Positions 11,250 to 22,803 of a stretch of DNA of 64,000 nt are shown here, piece after piece. The stretch comes from Cyathus striatus (taxonomy: Eukaryota; Basidiomycota; Agaricomycetes; Agaricales; Nidulariaceae). How positions within the stretch are numbered: the stretch's first letter is position 1; every line of letters begins with the position of its first letter. The notes under the pieces are model-generated. The model was given only the letters and a program-made list of their open reading frames with translations. It was not told the origin of the DNA and searched no databases. Made by a program: the position numbers and the translations under genes. The stretch covers positions 2,170,001 to 2,234,000 of the forward strand of contig JAOVFP010000008.1 in the NCBI GenBank assembly GCA_025738555.1, written 5' to 3'.

Positions 11250-11805
11250 ATGGAAGTGAACTATGTCCCTAGTGGAACTATGCTGGATCTGTTGTTTGTA
11301 TTGTTCATGTGTGGAGGAAAAGGAACTGTTACTGATATGTTAGAAAAATTGAAATAGCCTGATAAGCTGCTTATGGTTCTGACAGCCATATCACCACATT
11401 TATCAGTCTATTAATGAACTTACACTCCATGTCAGAAACCAATATTACCCCATAACATTACAGCAGTTTGCTTATCATTGTAGCCCCTTGACATTTTAGT
11501 ATCCATCTGAGTTTCATTGGCAGCATGATCTGAGCCAGGTTACTGGTAGGATCCAACAGGCCATTCCTAAATGGGAATATGACAGTGACACTCACCAGGA
11601 CTCTAGGCACCAGTTTTCAATTGCATTATACTTCTTCAAATTGTTTATTGTCTGCAGAGGATTGTCCCTTAACACAGGAAATGACAAGCAGCATAATTCA
11701 TTGAGCATCACCACAAGGTGTGTATAAAGTAGGTGTGCACCTGGTGAGCTGTACACTGTACACATTGTTTAACTATGTGTAAGTACTCTAGCACAATCCA
11801 AGTTC
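11250..11805. other. No gene recognised
   Basis: AT-rich, CpG-poor sequence between the right end of the 8-bp-TSD element and the Pro-rich remnant. Nothing supportable. Confidence 0.4.
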
Positions 11806-12360
11806 CTTAGGAAAGCATTCTGTTCCTCTGTATCCCATCTACTACCCACCTCCTCATGCACCACCACATTTCTTAGGATATCCACCACCTTATCCTCAGC
11901 AGTTTCATCATCCAGTCCCACATGATTATCACCCTCAGCTTCAACCTCCTTTCAATCCTAGGCTGGCCACTTTTCTCAACTACTATGCTCATCAGGCTCA
12001 TGCAAATAATTTTCACAGGCCTCAGCAACTTCAAGAAAACCCTACTATGGCACAAATTGGTCCTGCTCCTGAGCCCACATGTAGAAATACCTGGCCAAAT
12101 GAAGAGGTTTGCACTGGAGGTATGTTCTTTCATTATGTTTTATAAAGTCCATCTTTGCTGAGTACATGATCATGCAGTATTTCATATTACAGCTGAGCTA
12201 GTTTCAAATTATGTCAAACACAAGTTTAGGTTTGAAACTGATATACCTTGGAATGACTTCAAGTCTTGTTGTTGTGCCCTTATGGACAGTGAGAACAACA
12301 AAGCTAAGTTAGCTTATCACTTGGCTGGAGAGGGGCCACCACCACTCCATTATTGTTGAC
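11806..12360 (+). pseudogene. Remnant of a Pro-rich multi-copy fungal gene
   Basis: A frame on the plus strand reads a Pro/His/Gln-rich stretch (PPHFLGYPPPYPQQFHHP) ending near 12119. A GT-AG intron (GTATGTTC to ATTACAG) follows. A second piece reads ELVSNYVKHKFRFETDIPWN and then DFKSCCCALMDSENNKAKLA. It has the look of a transposon-associated multi-copy gene with an N-terminal low-complexity region, but I cannot name it. No start codon is evident and the frame closes near 12358. The opposite-strand frame over 11873-12133 is a shadow. Confidence 0.4.
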
Positions 12361-12379
12361 AAAAAGCAATGACTGGTCA

Positions 12380-13300
12380 TCAGCAGTGGATAAGCTTCAA
12401 GGTATGGCTTTTCTCTTTCCCAGTTCATCACTTTGTCACATATCAGACATTCACTATCACTCAATTTTAACTTCAAACACTTTTAATACAATAGAAAGTA
12501 TATTTATAGTAATGAGCAGGGATAACAGGGTATATTGGTTTGTACCCTTACCTATACCCTCCAAATACCCCTACTCTCAGTGAGAGTAATGGTATTTGTG
12601 AATGGTTCAAGGGTACAGACTCTTACTTGTACCCAAAATGCCTTAGGTGTGGGATACACACTAAATGATCATTGATATAATTTATAATTATCAATACAGA
12701 ATGGACTTTCATTATGCACAGTATATGCCTATAATTAATGTTGTAGTATGGATTATATTTGTCATTATCCAGTACTTACATTGCTTTTGGTTTCACCTCC
12801 CTTGTCATCCTGTAGAGCCTTATTTCTTTCTCATTCCAAAGTAGTAGAAGTATGAGATCCATTCCATGGCTCACAAGTAACTTGTTGAAATAAATAATGC
12901 ATTGACAATGATGATGTTACATTTGACCTCAAAGCACACACACAATGGGAGAAAGCATGAGAAAAATGGATAAGTAAATACAGTACATAGTAGACTACTT
13001 AAATACATAAAACAACTAGTAGCACATTGTTAGTGAAATATATAATAAGCATAGTAATATATCCTAAAGCATATATGGAGGTGGCATAGAATAATGATCA
13101 TGAATCATTTGATTAGTAATATATTTTGACATAACTACTTAAATTCTACAATATTACATGGATGCTTGATAAATAATACTTGTTAATATATCCACTAGTT
13201 ACCACTTACATACTATAAATGCTTTCAGTACTTACTTAAATTCTTCAAATATATAGAATTCAAGTTGTACAGTTCATTTTCAATAAACATTTAGAGGATA
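12380..13300. other. No gene recognised
   Basis: AT-rich sequence with scattered tacttaaatac and atagtaatat motifs. No feature supported other than the possible hAT terminus at 12509. Confidence 0.4.
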
Positions 13301-13304
13301 ACTA

Positions 13305-14379
13305 CAGTCCGTGACAGGCAAAGTCCACCAATTTTATTATAGTACAAAAACAAAATTTTTAGGACAAACTAATTACAGATTCAGATTCAGAAAGTCAAAA
13401 TACATACAAAAATGATGTTTTTAAGAAATTCCCACAATAAAATAGGTTTGCCAAATTTTTTGGCAAAAAAATCAACATGTTACATGACCTATTTTAGGAT
13501 AAAATAGCTTCAAGTGCCATCATGGCCCAATTGGAGACTTGATGATGTCAGCACTGCTTCCTCACAGCCCATTCTGCTGCTTCACCTGTTGAACCACACC
13601 TATAAGCACTCATTAATCACCATGTTCAGTTAATAAAACAGTGAATAACATCCAGAGGACAAGCATCTAAGAATTTCATAACTGCATTTTTTGCATCTTG
13701 AAATGTTCTTTTCTCTTCTTCACAATACCAATATTTTACCCACCCCCAGTACTGTTAAAATGTATTAAATAATTTAGACTTGGATTATAATAGAAAATAT
13801 ACATACCATTTCTATTGGATTCAATTCACAATGAAATTTTGGCAGAAACATACAAATATGTCCAGCATTGGTGATTAATATTTCAAGCATTGACTTCTGG
13901 TTGACAAAATCATCTTGCTGGCTAAGGAGAACTTGTATTGGCTCTTTGGAGGATGTATTAGTGACAGGTGGTGGAGAGGAGCTTTGAAGATTAGTTCTAG
14001 ACTGATGATTGCAAAGTCCACTTGTATTTTGGCTCTTTATCTTGGGTTGACCTCCAGGCATGGTGGTTAGAAAGATGAATTTTTGGTGCCCATTGAGCAA
14101 TTCAGGGGCTTATATTTTTGCGAGATCATATCACAGTCAATGAGAGGATGCTAAAAATACATTTTCTGTGAATTGTACTATTTTTTATGGCTGAGTGCCA
14201 AATTTTTGGGTCAAAAAATAAAAAAATCGGAAATCGAAAAATCAGCTCATGGAATCTTAATTAATACATTGTAACTATGCTATTCCGATGGTTTTCGGAG
14301 TTTAATACTTATTTGTCATTGCTGAAAAATTCACTTAAGTTTGCTCAAAAAATTAGTGGGCTTTGCCTGTCGCAGACTG
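13305..14379 (-). mobile_element. Tc1/mariner-like element, internally decayed
   Basis: Inverted ends CAGTCCGTGACAGGCAAAG (left) and CAGTCTGCGACAGGCAAAG (right, inverted) continue into CCAC and AATTTT. TA flanks both sides (13303-13304 and 14380-14381). At 1.07 kb it is too short for a complete transposase gene plus ends. A C-terminal transposase fragment is on the minus strand. Confidence 0.82.
13774..14100 (-). pseudogene. Tc1/mariner-type DDE transposase, C-terminal fragment
   Basis: The minus-strand frame contains DDFVNQKSMLEILITNAGH followed by ICMFLPKFHCELNPIEMV. The segment FLPKFHCELNPIE carries the terminal Asn-Pro-x-Glu of the catalytic DDE region found in many basidiomycete Tc1/mariner transposases. 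The N-terminal DNA-binding part and the first two acidic residues are missing. It lies inside the element at 13305-14379 and shares its orientation. The copy is non-functional. Confidence 0.72.
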
Positions 14380-14381
14380 TA

Positions 14382-16250
14382 GTACAGTCATCAACCACCA
14401 AACATGACACCCCCACCTCACATGACAAACCCAACTGATTGGCTTCTCTTCACCTCAAATCTATGACTATCACTACAATTCTTTTTGTATTTTGAGGCAT
14501 AGTATCATAGGAATGAGTCCCAACAGTATTTTTACAGATATATATTGAAATAGATATATGACACATAAATTAAGTTGGAGAGTTACCCCAAACATGGGGT
14601 TTACAAGGGATACATAGCATGTATTACTCAATGAAGGTACTTGATTTAACTTTTTTATAACATAAGCAGCTATTATTCAATATAATAAACCTGTATAAAT
14701 GTTTTTAATGAGTAAAGTGCATCTATGTTCACTGATATCACTAGAAATCTGAAGTGCTCAGTGTTGCAAGACAAGAAGGTTTTGTTTATATTAATGATCT
14801 GGACTTTGGCAATCTTTAATTTTGAAGTGTTTTGTAATAAACTGTATTGCCATCAGTGGCTGTCACACCATGTGGTTTTGATCAAAATCCAGTCCCTTCA
14901 ACTATTTTGTGAATGTTTGCTCCCTACTGTTGAGTCACATTATGAGTTAAGTAATATTTATGTACTTAGAATAGCAATTCCAAATATAATCATAAACTCA
15001 AATCCCGTGGTGCGATTTCAGTAAGTTCGAGGGGTGCAATAGTATTCAAATCCAAATTTAGATCAAGTTAAAATTAGAACAAGTTAAGCTCAGGCTATTT
15101 TCATTCATGTGTCAAAGTGTTCAAAGTCAAAGTATTCAGTTTTCAATTCAGCAAACTCGGTACATAGTTCTCAGTGTCTAAATGTCTCGTAACTAATTCT
15201 GAATCTTGTCTGTATCTTGTCTGAACAACCCTATCTGTGGGAGGGAAGAATGCCTGGCAGTTCTTGCCTTATTTCTTCCCTTTTCCCCTACTATATACTG
15301 TTTCTTATCTATTTAATTACAAATTGCATAGTAATAAATGCCTAATATATTCTATTTGATTTCAAGGTATTTCAACTGTGCAACCGCTGTGTCAGCGCCC
15401 AGATGGCAGTCAGCCAATCATGCACATAGCCCAGTGTGCCCCCTTTCTGCAATGCATGCTCATTTGAGCATCCGTTCAGTTACCTTCCTAATCGGGTAAT
15501 CAGCTGATGCAGCAGCATCAGCTGTTTCACATCAATTTCATTTACATCGGTCTTGTGGGTCGGTTCCCCACTTCTGTGCTCACTCCTGACTGTCAAGGTA
15601 CTTGGTCCCTTTCCATTCTTTCTTCCTTTCCCCCCCTCTCGCACTCTCTCTCTCTGCCTTTCGTGGTCTCATCTTGTGGCTTATCATTTATCATTCATGC
15701 CCGCTAGGTCTGGTGTCTTGTATCTCAAGGTCTGGGCTTTAGGGTGTTAGGATTTTGGTAAGTCCGTGTTCCATCACTCTCCCCCATTGTATCTCATACT
15801 GCCTCTGTCAATAGTCGCATTTGTCTGTGCTGGGTTTCTGGTACTTGTTTATAGAACACAACATTTTGGTTTTTAAAGGTAAAGTAATATGTATCTATTT
15901 GTTTAAATGGTTTTGAACCAGCACTAGTGTGGAGTATATGTTTTTTTTTAATAGGTTTTTTTAGTATCCCTGGTTTAATTATGGGAGGCGGCGTGGGAAC
16001 TCAGCCCCTCCCCACTGTTTCCATACTCAATGTGCTCTTGACTGGGGTCTCGAAATTGAGATGTAAAAGAATTAAAATTTGAGGTATGTTGTTATCTTTT
16101 TACATGTGTATCACTACTAAGACACAGTGTGGTAAAAATTATACAAAGTGATTCTATATGATTGTGTTTATCCATATGTACAATTTTTATAGTATAATGT
16201 GTACTAAATGATGTGAAATTACAGCTTCAAGTATTGTTGTCACATATAAT
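14382..16250. other. No gene recognised
   Basis: Mixed AT-rich sequence with one 99-codon frame at 14725-15024 that has no recognisable domain. The stretch at 15360-15700 is pyrimidine-rich and keeps some CpG. A short palindrome, ctgatgcagcagcatcag, is near 15505. I cannot assign function. Confidence 0.4.
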
Positions 16251-16371
16251 GGTTGATGACTGTATTTTCACTATTTACATCTATAATACCCCTGGACCCA
16301 TATCCCTATGCCTCTTGCACTCTACCCTGGACCCTCAGGGTACACCATACCCCTTGCCCATCACTACATAT

Positions 16372-19300
16372 CTATTTCTTCAACTTTAAAAATTTCTCTA
16401 CAATTTTTTCAAATATATTCTTCTTGGTAACTGTAATAAATTCACATTTATCAGGACTTAGAGAAATTATTACTACTCTTCCTGACTTTGTCCCAATGGC
16501 AACTGTAATATCACTCAATGCCATTGCATATATACATGTAGGCCTAAAAGATGGAGGAAGCCAAAACAATCTTGTTTCTGATTTTACCACCCAATTATCA
16601 ACAATCAGATTCAAGTTAGTATCAGATAAATTATAAAGGGGATCAAGCTCAGTGAATGTAGAGATGGAAAAAACCTTATTGTTATTGACAACAATATAGT
16701 TTTGATCAATATTAAACCTGACCAGGTGTACACCAGTATTTAGACACCAAACATGTACACAGTTGCCATTTTGAACACTCCACACTCTGACTGTCTCATC
16801 ACGTGAGCCAGAAACAATAGTTGTCCCATCCTGTGAGATGGCAACTGAGTTGACCCAGTCTGAATGGCCTTTTAGCTCATTTAGAAGTTCTCCACTATGT
16901 GAATTCCACACTCTGACTGTCTTGTCACATGAGCCAGAAACAATAGTTGTCCCATCCTGTGAGATGGCAACTGACCAGACCCAGCCTGAATGACCCCTCA
17001 GCCCACTGAGAAGTTTTCCACTATGTGAATGCCACACTCTGACTGTCTTGTCACATGAGCCAGAAACAATAGTTGTCCCATCCTGTGAGATGGCAACTGA
17101 CAAGACCATATCTGAATGGCCTTTTAGCTCATTGAGAAGTTTTCCACTATATGAATTCCACACTCTGACTGTCTTGTCATGTGAGCCAGAAACAATAGTT
17201 GTCCCATCCTGTGAAATGGCAACTGAGCTAACCCAGTCTGAATGGCCCTTTAGCTCATTGAGAAGTATTCCACTATGTGAATTCCACACTCTGGCTGCCA
17301 TGTCACCTGAGCTAGAAACAATAGTTGTTCCATCCTGTGAGATGGCAACTGAGCTAACCCAGTCTGAATGGCCTTTTAGCTCATTGAGAAGTTTTCCACT
17401 ATGTGAATTCCACACTCTGACTGTCCTGTCATCTGAGCCAGAAACAATAGTGGCCCCATTCTGTGAAATGGCAACTGACCTGACCCAGTGTGAATGGCCT
17501 TTTAGCTCATTGATAAGTTTTCCAGTATGTGAATTTCATACTCTAACTGACCTGTCAAATGAGCCAGAAACAATAGTGGCCCCATTCTGTGAGATGGAAA
17601 CTGACCAGACCCAGTCTGAATGACCCTTTAGCTCATTGAGAAGTTTTCCACTATGTGAATTCCACACTCTGACTGTCTCATCACGTGAGCCAGAAACAAT
17701 AGTTGTCCCATCCTGTGAGATGGCAACTGAGTTGACCCAGTCTGAATGGCCTTTTAGTTCATTGAGAACTTTTCCACTATGTGAGTTCCACACTCTGACT
17801 GTCATGTCATGTGAGCCAGAGACAATAGTTGTCCCATCCTGTGAGATGGCAACTGACCTGACACAGTCTGAATGGCCTTTTAGCTCATTGAGAAGTTTTC
17901 CACTATGTGAATTCCACACTCTAACTGTCCTGTCAAATGAGCCAGAAACAATGGTTGTTCCATCCTGTGCAATGGCAACTGACCTGACACAGTCTGAATG
18001 GCCTTTTAGCTCATTGAGAAGTTTTCCACTATGTGAATTCCACACTCTCACTGTCCTGTCATTTGAGCCAGAAACAATAGTTGTTCCATCCTGTGAGATG
18101 GCAACTGATATTATTGCCTCAGAATGACCTTCAAGGACCTGTACACATGGATCCCAGTACTTGTTGTGTCCTTGAATTACTTTTACTGACTTTAATTGAG
18201 CCTGATATGTCTTATACAACAAAGTTTCTTGTGGAGTAAATAAAAATACAGACTTGTAAATTTGCAATGTGTGGTCTTTAATTAACTCATAGTTATGCAG
18301 AATAAAGCTCTCAGCATCATTCAATAACTCCACACACTGAGGTATGAAATTAAACTAAATTATATAATTAACAAAAATAAATATTAATGAAAAGTTATAC
18401 TCACTGGCAGATTTTTTAGGAGTCTTACACCTTCTAGTGCTCTTTGTAGTTGACCATATTGTGATATGACTTCAAGCCATTGCAGTAAATACTTTAATAT
18501 GAAAGTTGTTACAAGCTGATTCAGATGTTCATTCATTAATCCTTCTTGAACATGGAAAACCCAGTATGTAGCTGCATAACCAACCCCATCTGTTATTGTG
18601 TCCGAAATAGATATATCTCTATTTGCAGTGGACATGTCCTCAACATTGGAAATATTTACTTTCAGTGTGCTCATGAGTGTATGCAAACAATATGTTGCAA
18701 TAAGTGTGTGATGTTGTTTTGTATCAATGTAAAATCTTGTATCTGAGCATCTTTCTGAATTGGTGAGGAAATCATGAAATGATAAATGAAATGCATGAAT
18801 TGGAAGATTTGAATTAGATGGTGGAACAAGTAGTACTGCTTTCAGATTGTGAAGAATCTCATAAATAGCATTATCATCATGATTCAATCTTAGAATTTGC
18901 AATATTCCTTGAATGGTTAAGTTATTAAATCCTAAAATAATAATTGCCACAATAGATTGAAATATGTCTTCTTTCCAGCATGATGATTGTGAAGCTAGTA
19001 AAAGGATTTGCATATACATGTTATCTAGTGCTTCATATGCATTCTTGTCATTTACTTTCTCATATTTGTAATTAAGAATTAATATTAATTTGTTCTGCAC
19101 TCCAACTCCATGGCCACTATTAATGAATTTCATTGCTGTAGTTGCCACAATAAATAATCCAGAACAAATGTTAATTAGTTCACTCATTTCATTTGGCTTT
19201 GGCCATGGTTTCTCAATTGGCATTTCATTAATCTCTTGTTCTATGTACAACCTAATATCACTATTGACCTTTTCTTTATCAATATTATGCAAAACAAATG

Positions 19301-20296
19301 GATTAGTTATGGATTCCACTGTTTTAGTTTGGAATATGTATTCAAGAGATGTCTCAGGTCGACTAGTAACAAAGAATTTGATTGGAAAAGTGCACTTGCT
19401 GAGATTTTCAGCTAACACTTTGATAATATGGGTCTGCATGTCTTGCTGGCACTCATCCAATGCATCAAGAACAATCACTATTGTAATATTTTTTAAATTT
19501 TTTTTTATGTCCACAAATGGACTCAAAATTAGCTTCTGTAACTGAATTTCAAGAGTTGAGTGGAGAATTGAAAGATTAGTTCCAACTTCTTCCATCACTT
19601 TTTGTTTCAATAGTGGATGTTTCCTCCCAAGTTGATATGCCAGAGTTTTAATTACATTTGTAGACTCACTCTGATTTAAGTGATCCCTGGAGAAGAAGAA
19701 AGAAGCTCCATTCTTGTGATATTTATGAGCCACACTATGTGCCACAGTAGATTTTCCAGTTCCTGCAAGCCCAGAAAGCCAGTAGATAGATGCATTATCA
19801 GTTGAAGCAATCCAGTTGTCAATTTCTTGCAACAGATCCACACGAGTACCAGTGGTACATCCAGTAATGTTTTCCATTTCCTTTGAGTTATAAGCAGCAC
19901 CAAAGGTAGGATCTAATTTTTTTGCTAGCAAATCATCTTCTTCCTTGGACTTGTGATAAATATTTGTAATTGAAGCAGCACTGTTAATTATTGTGTCATT
20001 AATGTTGACATTTCCTGTGTTTCCTGTGAATACTTGAGGCCCTGTATTAACTGTATTCTTTTCCTGCTATTTGTAAGACAGAAATATACTAACAAAATAA
20101 CTTCAGTCTGACATACAATTGTTATGGATGCCATCTGTGGTGCACCAAATAACATAGTGCTTGACACTTCATTATCTGTTTGAAGAGAATGGTCTTCCCC
20201 TTGTACATGGGAAAGTGGAGCTTTATTCCCTTTGGTATCGAGCAAGCAAGAGATTCCGGCATTTTCATTTGTGATTTTCTCGAATGGTTGAGACAT
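16372..20296 (-). pseudogene. NACHT-WD40 (NLR-like) protein gene with one nonsense codon
   Basis: Three exons on the minus strand: 20296-20117 (ATG start, MSQPFEKITNENAG), 20066-18405 and 18336-16372. They are joined by GT-AG introns 20067-20116 (50 nt) and 18337-18404 (68 nt), and both junctions keep the frame. Walker A GLAGTGKST is at about residues 159-167 and Walker B IVIVLDALDE at about 256-265, the NACHT NTPase core. Eleven 42-residue WD40 repeats follow from about residue 684, each close to LKGHSDWVNSVAISQDG, TTIVSGS and TVRVW. In repeat 5 the conserved Trp codon is TGA (17533-17535), giving an 881-residue product instead of 1268. Fungal NACHT-WD40 proteins are linked to non-self recognition and heterokaryon incompatibility; the role here is inferred. 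Apart from the TGA the gene looks intact. Confidence 0.88.
16845..18130 (-). repeat. Eleven tandem WD40 coding repeats of 126 bp
   Basis: The WD40 exon has eleven repeats, each 126 bp, that are nearly identical at both DNA and protein level. Variation concentrates in a few codons after GHSD and SGS. Such homogeneity suggests recent duplication or gene conversion between units. Long open frames on the plus strand here (17048-17623, 17636-18127) arise only because the period is divisible by three. Confidence 0.88.
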
Positions 20297-21274
20297 TGCT
20301 GTTTGTTTGTGCGTGTTGTGTTCCTCGTAACGTATATGGAGGGGAGGATTCTACCATCTAACGACCCATATATATATCAATTGTGGTCTCATCAAACATG
20401 CTGTGCGTGTATGTCAATCCAGAATTGGGTGGATGAGTTGCGTTTGCTTTGATGTTGATCTAAAATTAGAGAGATGAATGACTCATGATGCTGTTCAACT
20501 TCTTCATTAGTCGTCAGCTGGCCATGCTAAAGATAAATGCACCCCAGTATATGCATGTAGTAATATGCAATCCTCAACTCGTGTACTTGCACTGGCTTTA
20601 TTTCTACATACTACTAATCAAACCTAGATCGAGCGAATGTTGTACTTCAGTTCATATGCAATAGCAGTTGTACTGAAGTAGAGACACGTATCCTTCGCAA
20701 CTGATTAGCAATAGCATGTCGTTTCCAAGACGGCTTAATGCAGTGCACAAGCAGTGCAGGTCTTTTAGCCTACTTTCTGTATCCCGATGCTATTGTTCTG
20801 ATGGCCTAGTGATACTGTGCAGCAATTCTGCTCACATAAATGAATTCCCACAGAATTCGACGGAATGTGGAATTTCGGCGTTTCCCATGCGCCTGACGTT
20901 TGGGTTCCCCCTCAAGTCCCTTCAGACTATCACGTACCCTCACCGTGGCACCTCTTGCGCTGGTAGCTTAGGCTTCCAACTGCCCTAATCAGCCCTACTC
21001 ATAACTGCAAGTACTCCCTCACCAACTCACCATAGCACACGCCTGCCAGTAGTCGAACGATCTACCTGTACATAGACGCATAACTGTGGTTTCTGTCGAG
21101 CCAAACGGGCTGGGTGTACTCAAACCCCTCAACTACCTCAAGATCATTGGTTACTCTACACATGTGCATGGTCTTCATTTCGATGCTTTCAGAGAAGAAG
21201 CTGATCGGGAGGGGCCCACAGAATTTGACGTTGCCCTGTATTTTGATGTTGCCCAAGTGACGTTGCCTGACGTT
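20297..21274. other. Upstream region of the NACHT-WD40 gene; no other gene
   Basis: Divergent flank of the minus-strand gene. CpG is more frequent than in the repeats. No TATA or CCAAT arrangement convinced me, and the short frames lack recognisable domains. Confidence 0.4.
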
Positions 21275-21375
21275 GCATATTTAATTTTGGCGTTGCAGTG
21301 GCATTGCTTGCTGAAGTCCTGTGTTCGAGTCCTGCTCGTGCACATGCTTAGTTAGTAATAAATACAATAAATTAG
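21275..21375 (+). repeat. Candidate tRNA-derived SINE-like copy 3
   Basis: An A-box-like TTGGCGTTGCAGTGGCATTG near 21286 is followed by a canonical B box TGTTCGAGTCCTG near 21322. The tail tagtaataaatacaataaa comes next. Of the three related arrangements this one keeps the CpG in its B box. It might instead be a degenerate tRNA pseudogene. Confidence 0.4.
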
Positions 21376-21639
21376 TAGGATTTCGCAATGAAAAATGTAC
21401 CTTGCTTTCATATAATATATATTAGCACTTGATGAGGAATATGAACCATGTATAACAGGGTCTAACTTATAATCTCACAGTGAAATAAGTTGGAAATATG
21501 TATTTTTTTCCTTTGTACACAAAATTTCTACTCTAGACATCTTGTAGTTTAGTAAATACATGATATATAGAAATAAAAGTAAAGATTTCATAGAGATACA
21601 TGCACTCTACTCATTTTTATACTAGTTGTAGAAATTGTT

Positions 21640-21850
21640 GAAAATCAGATTTTGACGTTGCCTGACGTTGCCAATCCAAGAATTGACGTTGCTTGGCGTT
21701 GCCGGACGTTGCTTGACGTTGCCTGGCGTTGTGTGACGTTGCCATGACGTTGTTGTGATGTTGCCGATTTGAACTTTTTTGTTAGATTTGGCGTTGCCGT
21801 GATGTTGCCCGGCGTTGCTTGACGTTGCCTTTGACGTTGCTGGAGGTTTA
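21640..21850. repeat. GACGTTGCC minisatellite
   Basis: About 18 copies of a 10-11-bp unit (ttgacgttgcc, tggcgttgcc) in one block. A few extra copies lie upstream at 21228-21300. The CpG in each unit is mostly kept. Confidence 0.85.
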
Positions 21851-21879
21851 ATATTTCCCACGCCCTCCGCCCCACCTTT

Positions 21880-22160
21880 GTTTATTGGGGGAGCTTGCTC
21901 CCCCTATTTGTCTGCGTTGGCGAGCGAAAATGCGTAGTGGCTGTGCATGCACATACGGATTTTGCCGCCACGCTCGGATTACTCCGCCATTCTCGGATTT
22001 GTCCGAAACGCTCGTCAGATTTGCCAGCCATGCTCGGATTTATCCATAAATACTCGGGTTTGTCTGCTTTGCGTTGGTGGGCACTTGGGCTTGACTAAGG
22101 CACAGTGTGTTAGTCAGCACTGCGATGGTGCACCAAATGCAAAATGTTGTCAAATCTTAC
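21880..22160. repeat. CTCGGATTTGTCCG short repeats
   Basis: Four or five loose copies of acgctcggatttgtccg-like units (ccacgctcggattactccg, cattctcggatttgtccg, tgctcggatttatcc). No gene is supported. Confidence 0.55.
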
Positions 22161-22164
22161 AGAT

Positions 22165-22801
22165 TGTCAAGACCCGTATTTCTACGTAAGGTTGGAAGCG
22201 TGAGGTAGGAAAGTGCGGGACAGAAGGACCGTCAGCTTCAGCTTATGTGCTGTGCCCCTTGTTGTTCTCGTGGTCCAGGTATTTCAAAGTGCGAAAGAGA
22301 GGGACAGGAGTGCGGAGTGCAGAGTCATTGCTGTGAAGGCAACGATTCAAGCCGGAGTTGAGTAGGACTCAAGGACAAGTAAGAAGGATAGTAACTTAGT
22401 CGATATTCAAACTGAGTAGTAATAGTACAAGATGTACTACTTAAATACTATACGACTTCACCGATGACCGGTGAACGAATGGGATACTAGTACACTAGTT
22501 GATAATGATAATAAGATGGTGGCGGAAGATGGAGTAATAAGTGAATATAATATGTACCAAGTACGAACTAAGGATTGGGATGAATGCTGAGAGTAAGTAT
22601 ACCCGGGGTATGATAGAGAAAGCATAATGGAGAACGGATAATGAACTGGATGAGTAAGGTGACATAAGCTCAGGGACTTTCAGTTAGAAGAGCGGAAGAG
22701 GAAAGTGAAAGGACAAGATCTATACAAGTCAGAAAGTGCGGAGAGTGCGGAAAGTGCGGAGTAGAAGTGCGGAAATAAGGTAGGAATATACGGCTATGAC
22801 A
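22165..22801. mobile_element. Probable solo LTR (637 bp) truncating a hAT
   Basis: The segment begins TGTCAAGACCCG and ends GGCTATGACA, the TGTCA...TGACA pattern of LTR ends. It interrupts the hAT transposase frame at 22802-22804. The flanks are cagat and gatcc, not an exact TSD, although cagat recurs overlapping the right terminus. No hAT sequence resumes on the far side, so a rearrangement may have accompanied it. Confidence 0.5.
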
Positions 22802-22803
22802 GA

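Larger units (their letters stand above)
12509..16371. mobile_element. Possible hAT element (termini only)
   Basis: The left terminus at 12509 reads TAGTAATGAGCAGGGATAAC. The right terminus, read inward on the minus strand from 16371, starts TAGTGATGGGCAAGGGGTAT. Both are followed by repeated taccct / agggta motifs, as seen in fungal hAT ends. The flanking 8-mers are tatattta and catatcta, six of eight matching, with both differences C to T. The interior contains an unrelated Tc1/mariner copy and no recognisable hAT transposase. The two ends may instead belong to separate fragments. Confidence 0.38.

Noticed and set aside
17048..18127. Two long plus-strand ORFs opposite the WD40 exon
   Set aside because: They are antisense readings of a 126-bp coding repeat, whose period keeps all frames in register. 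The minus-strand frame gives real WD40 repeats.
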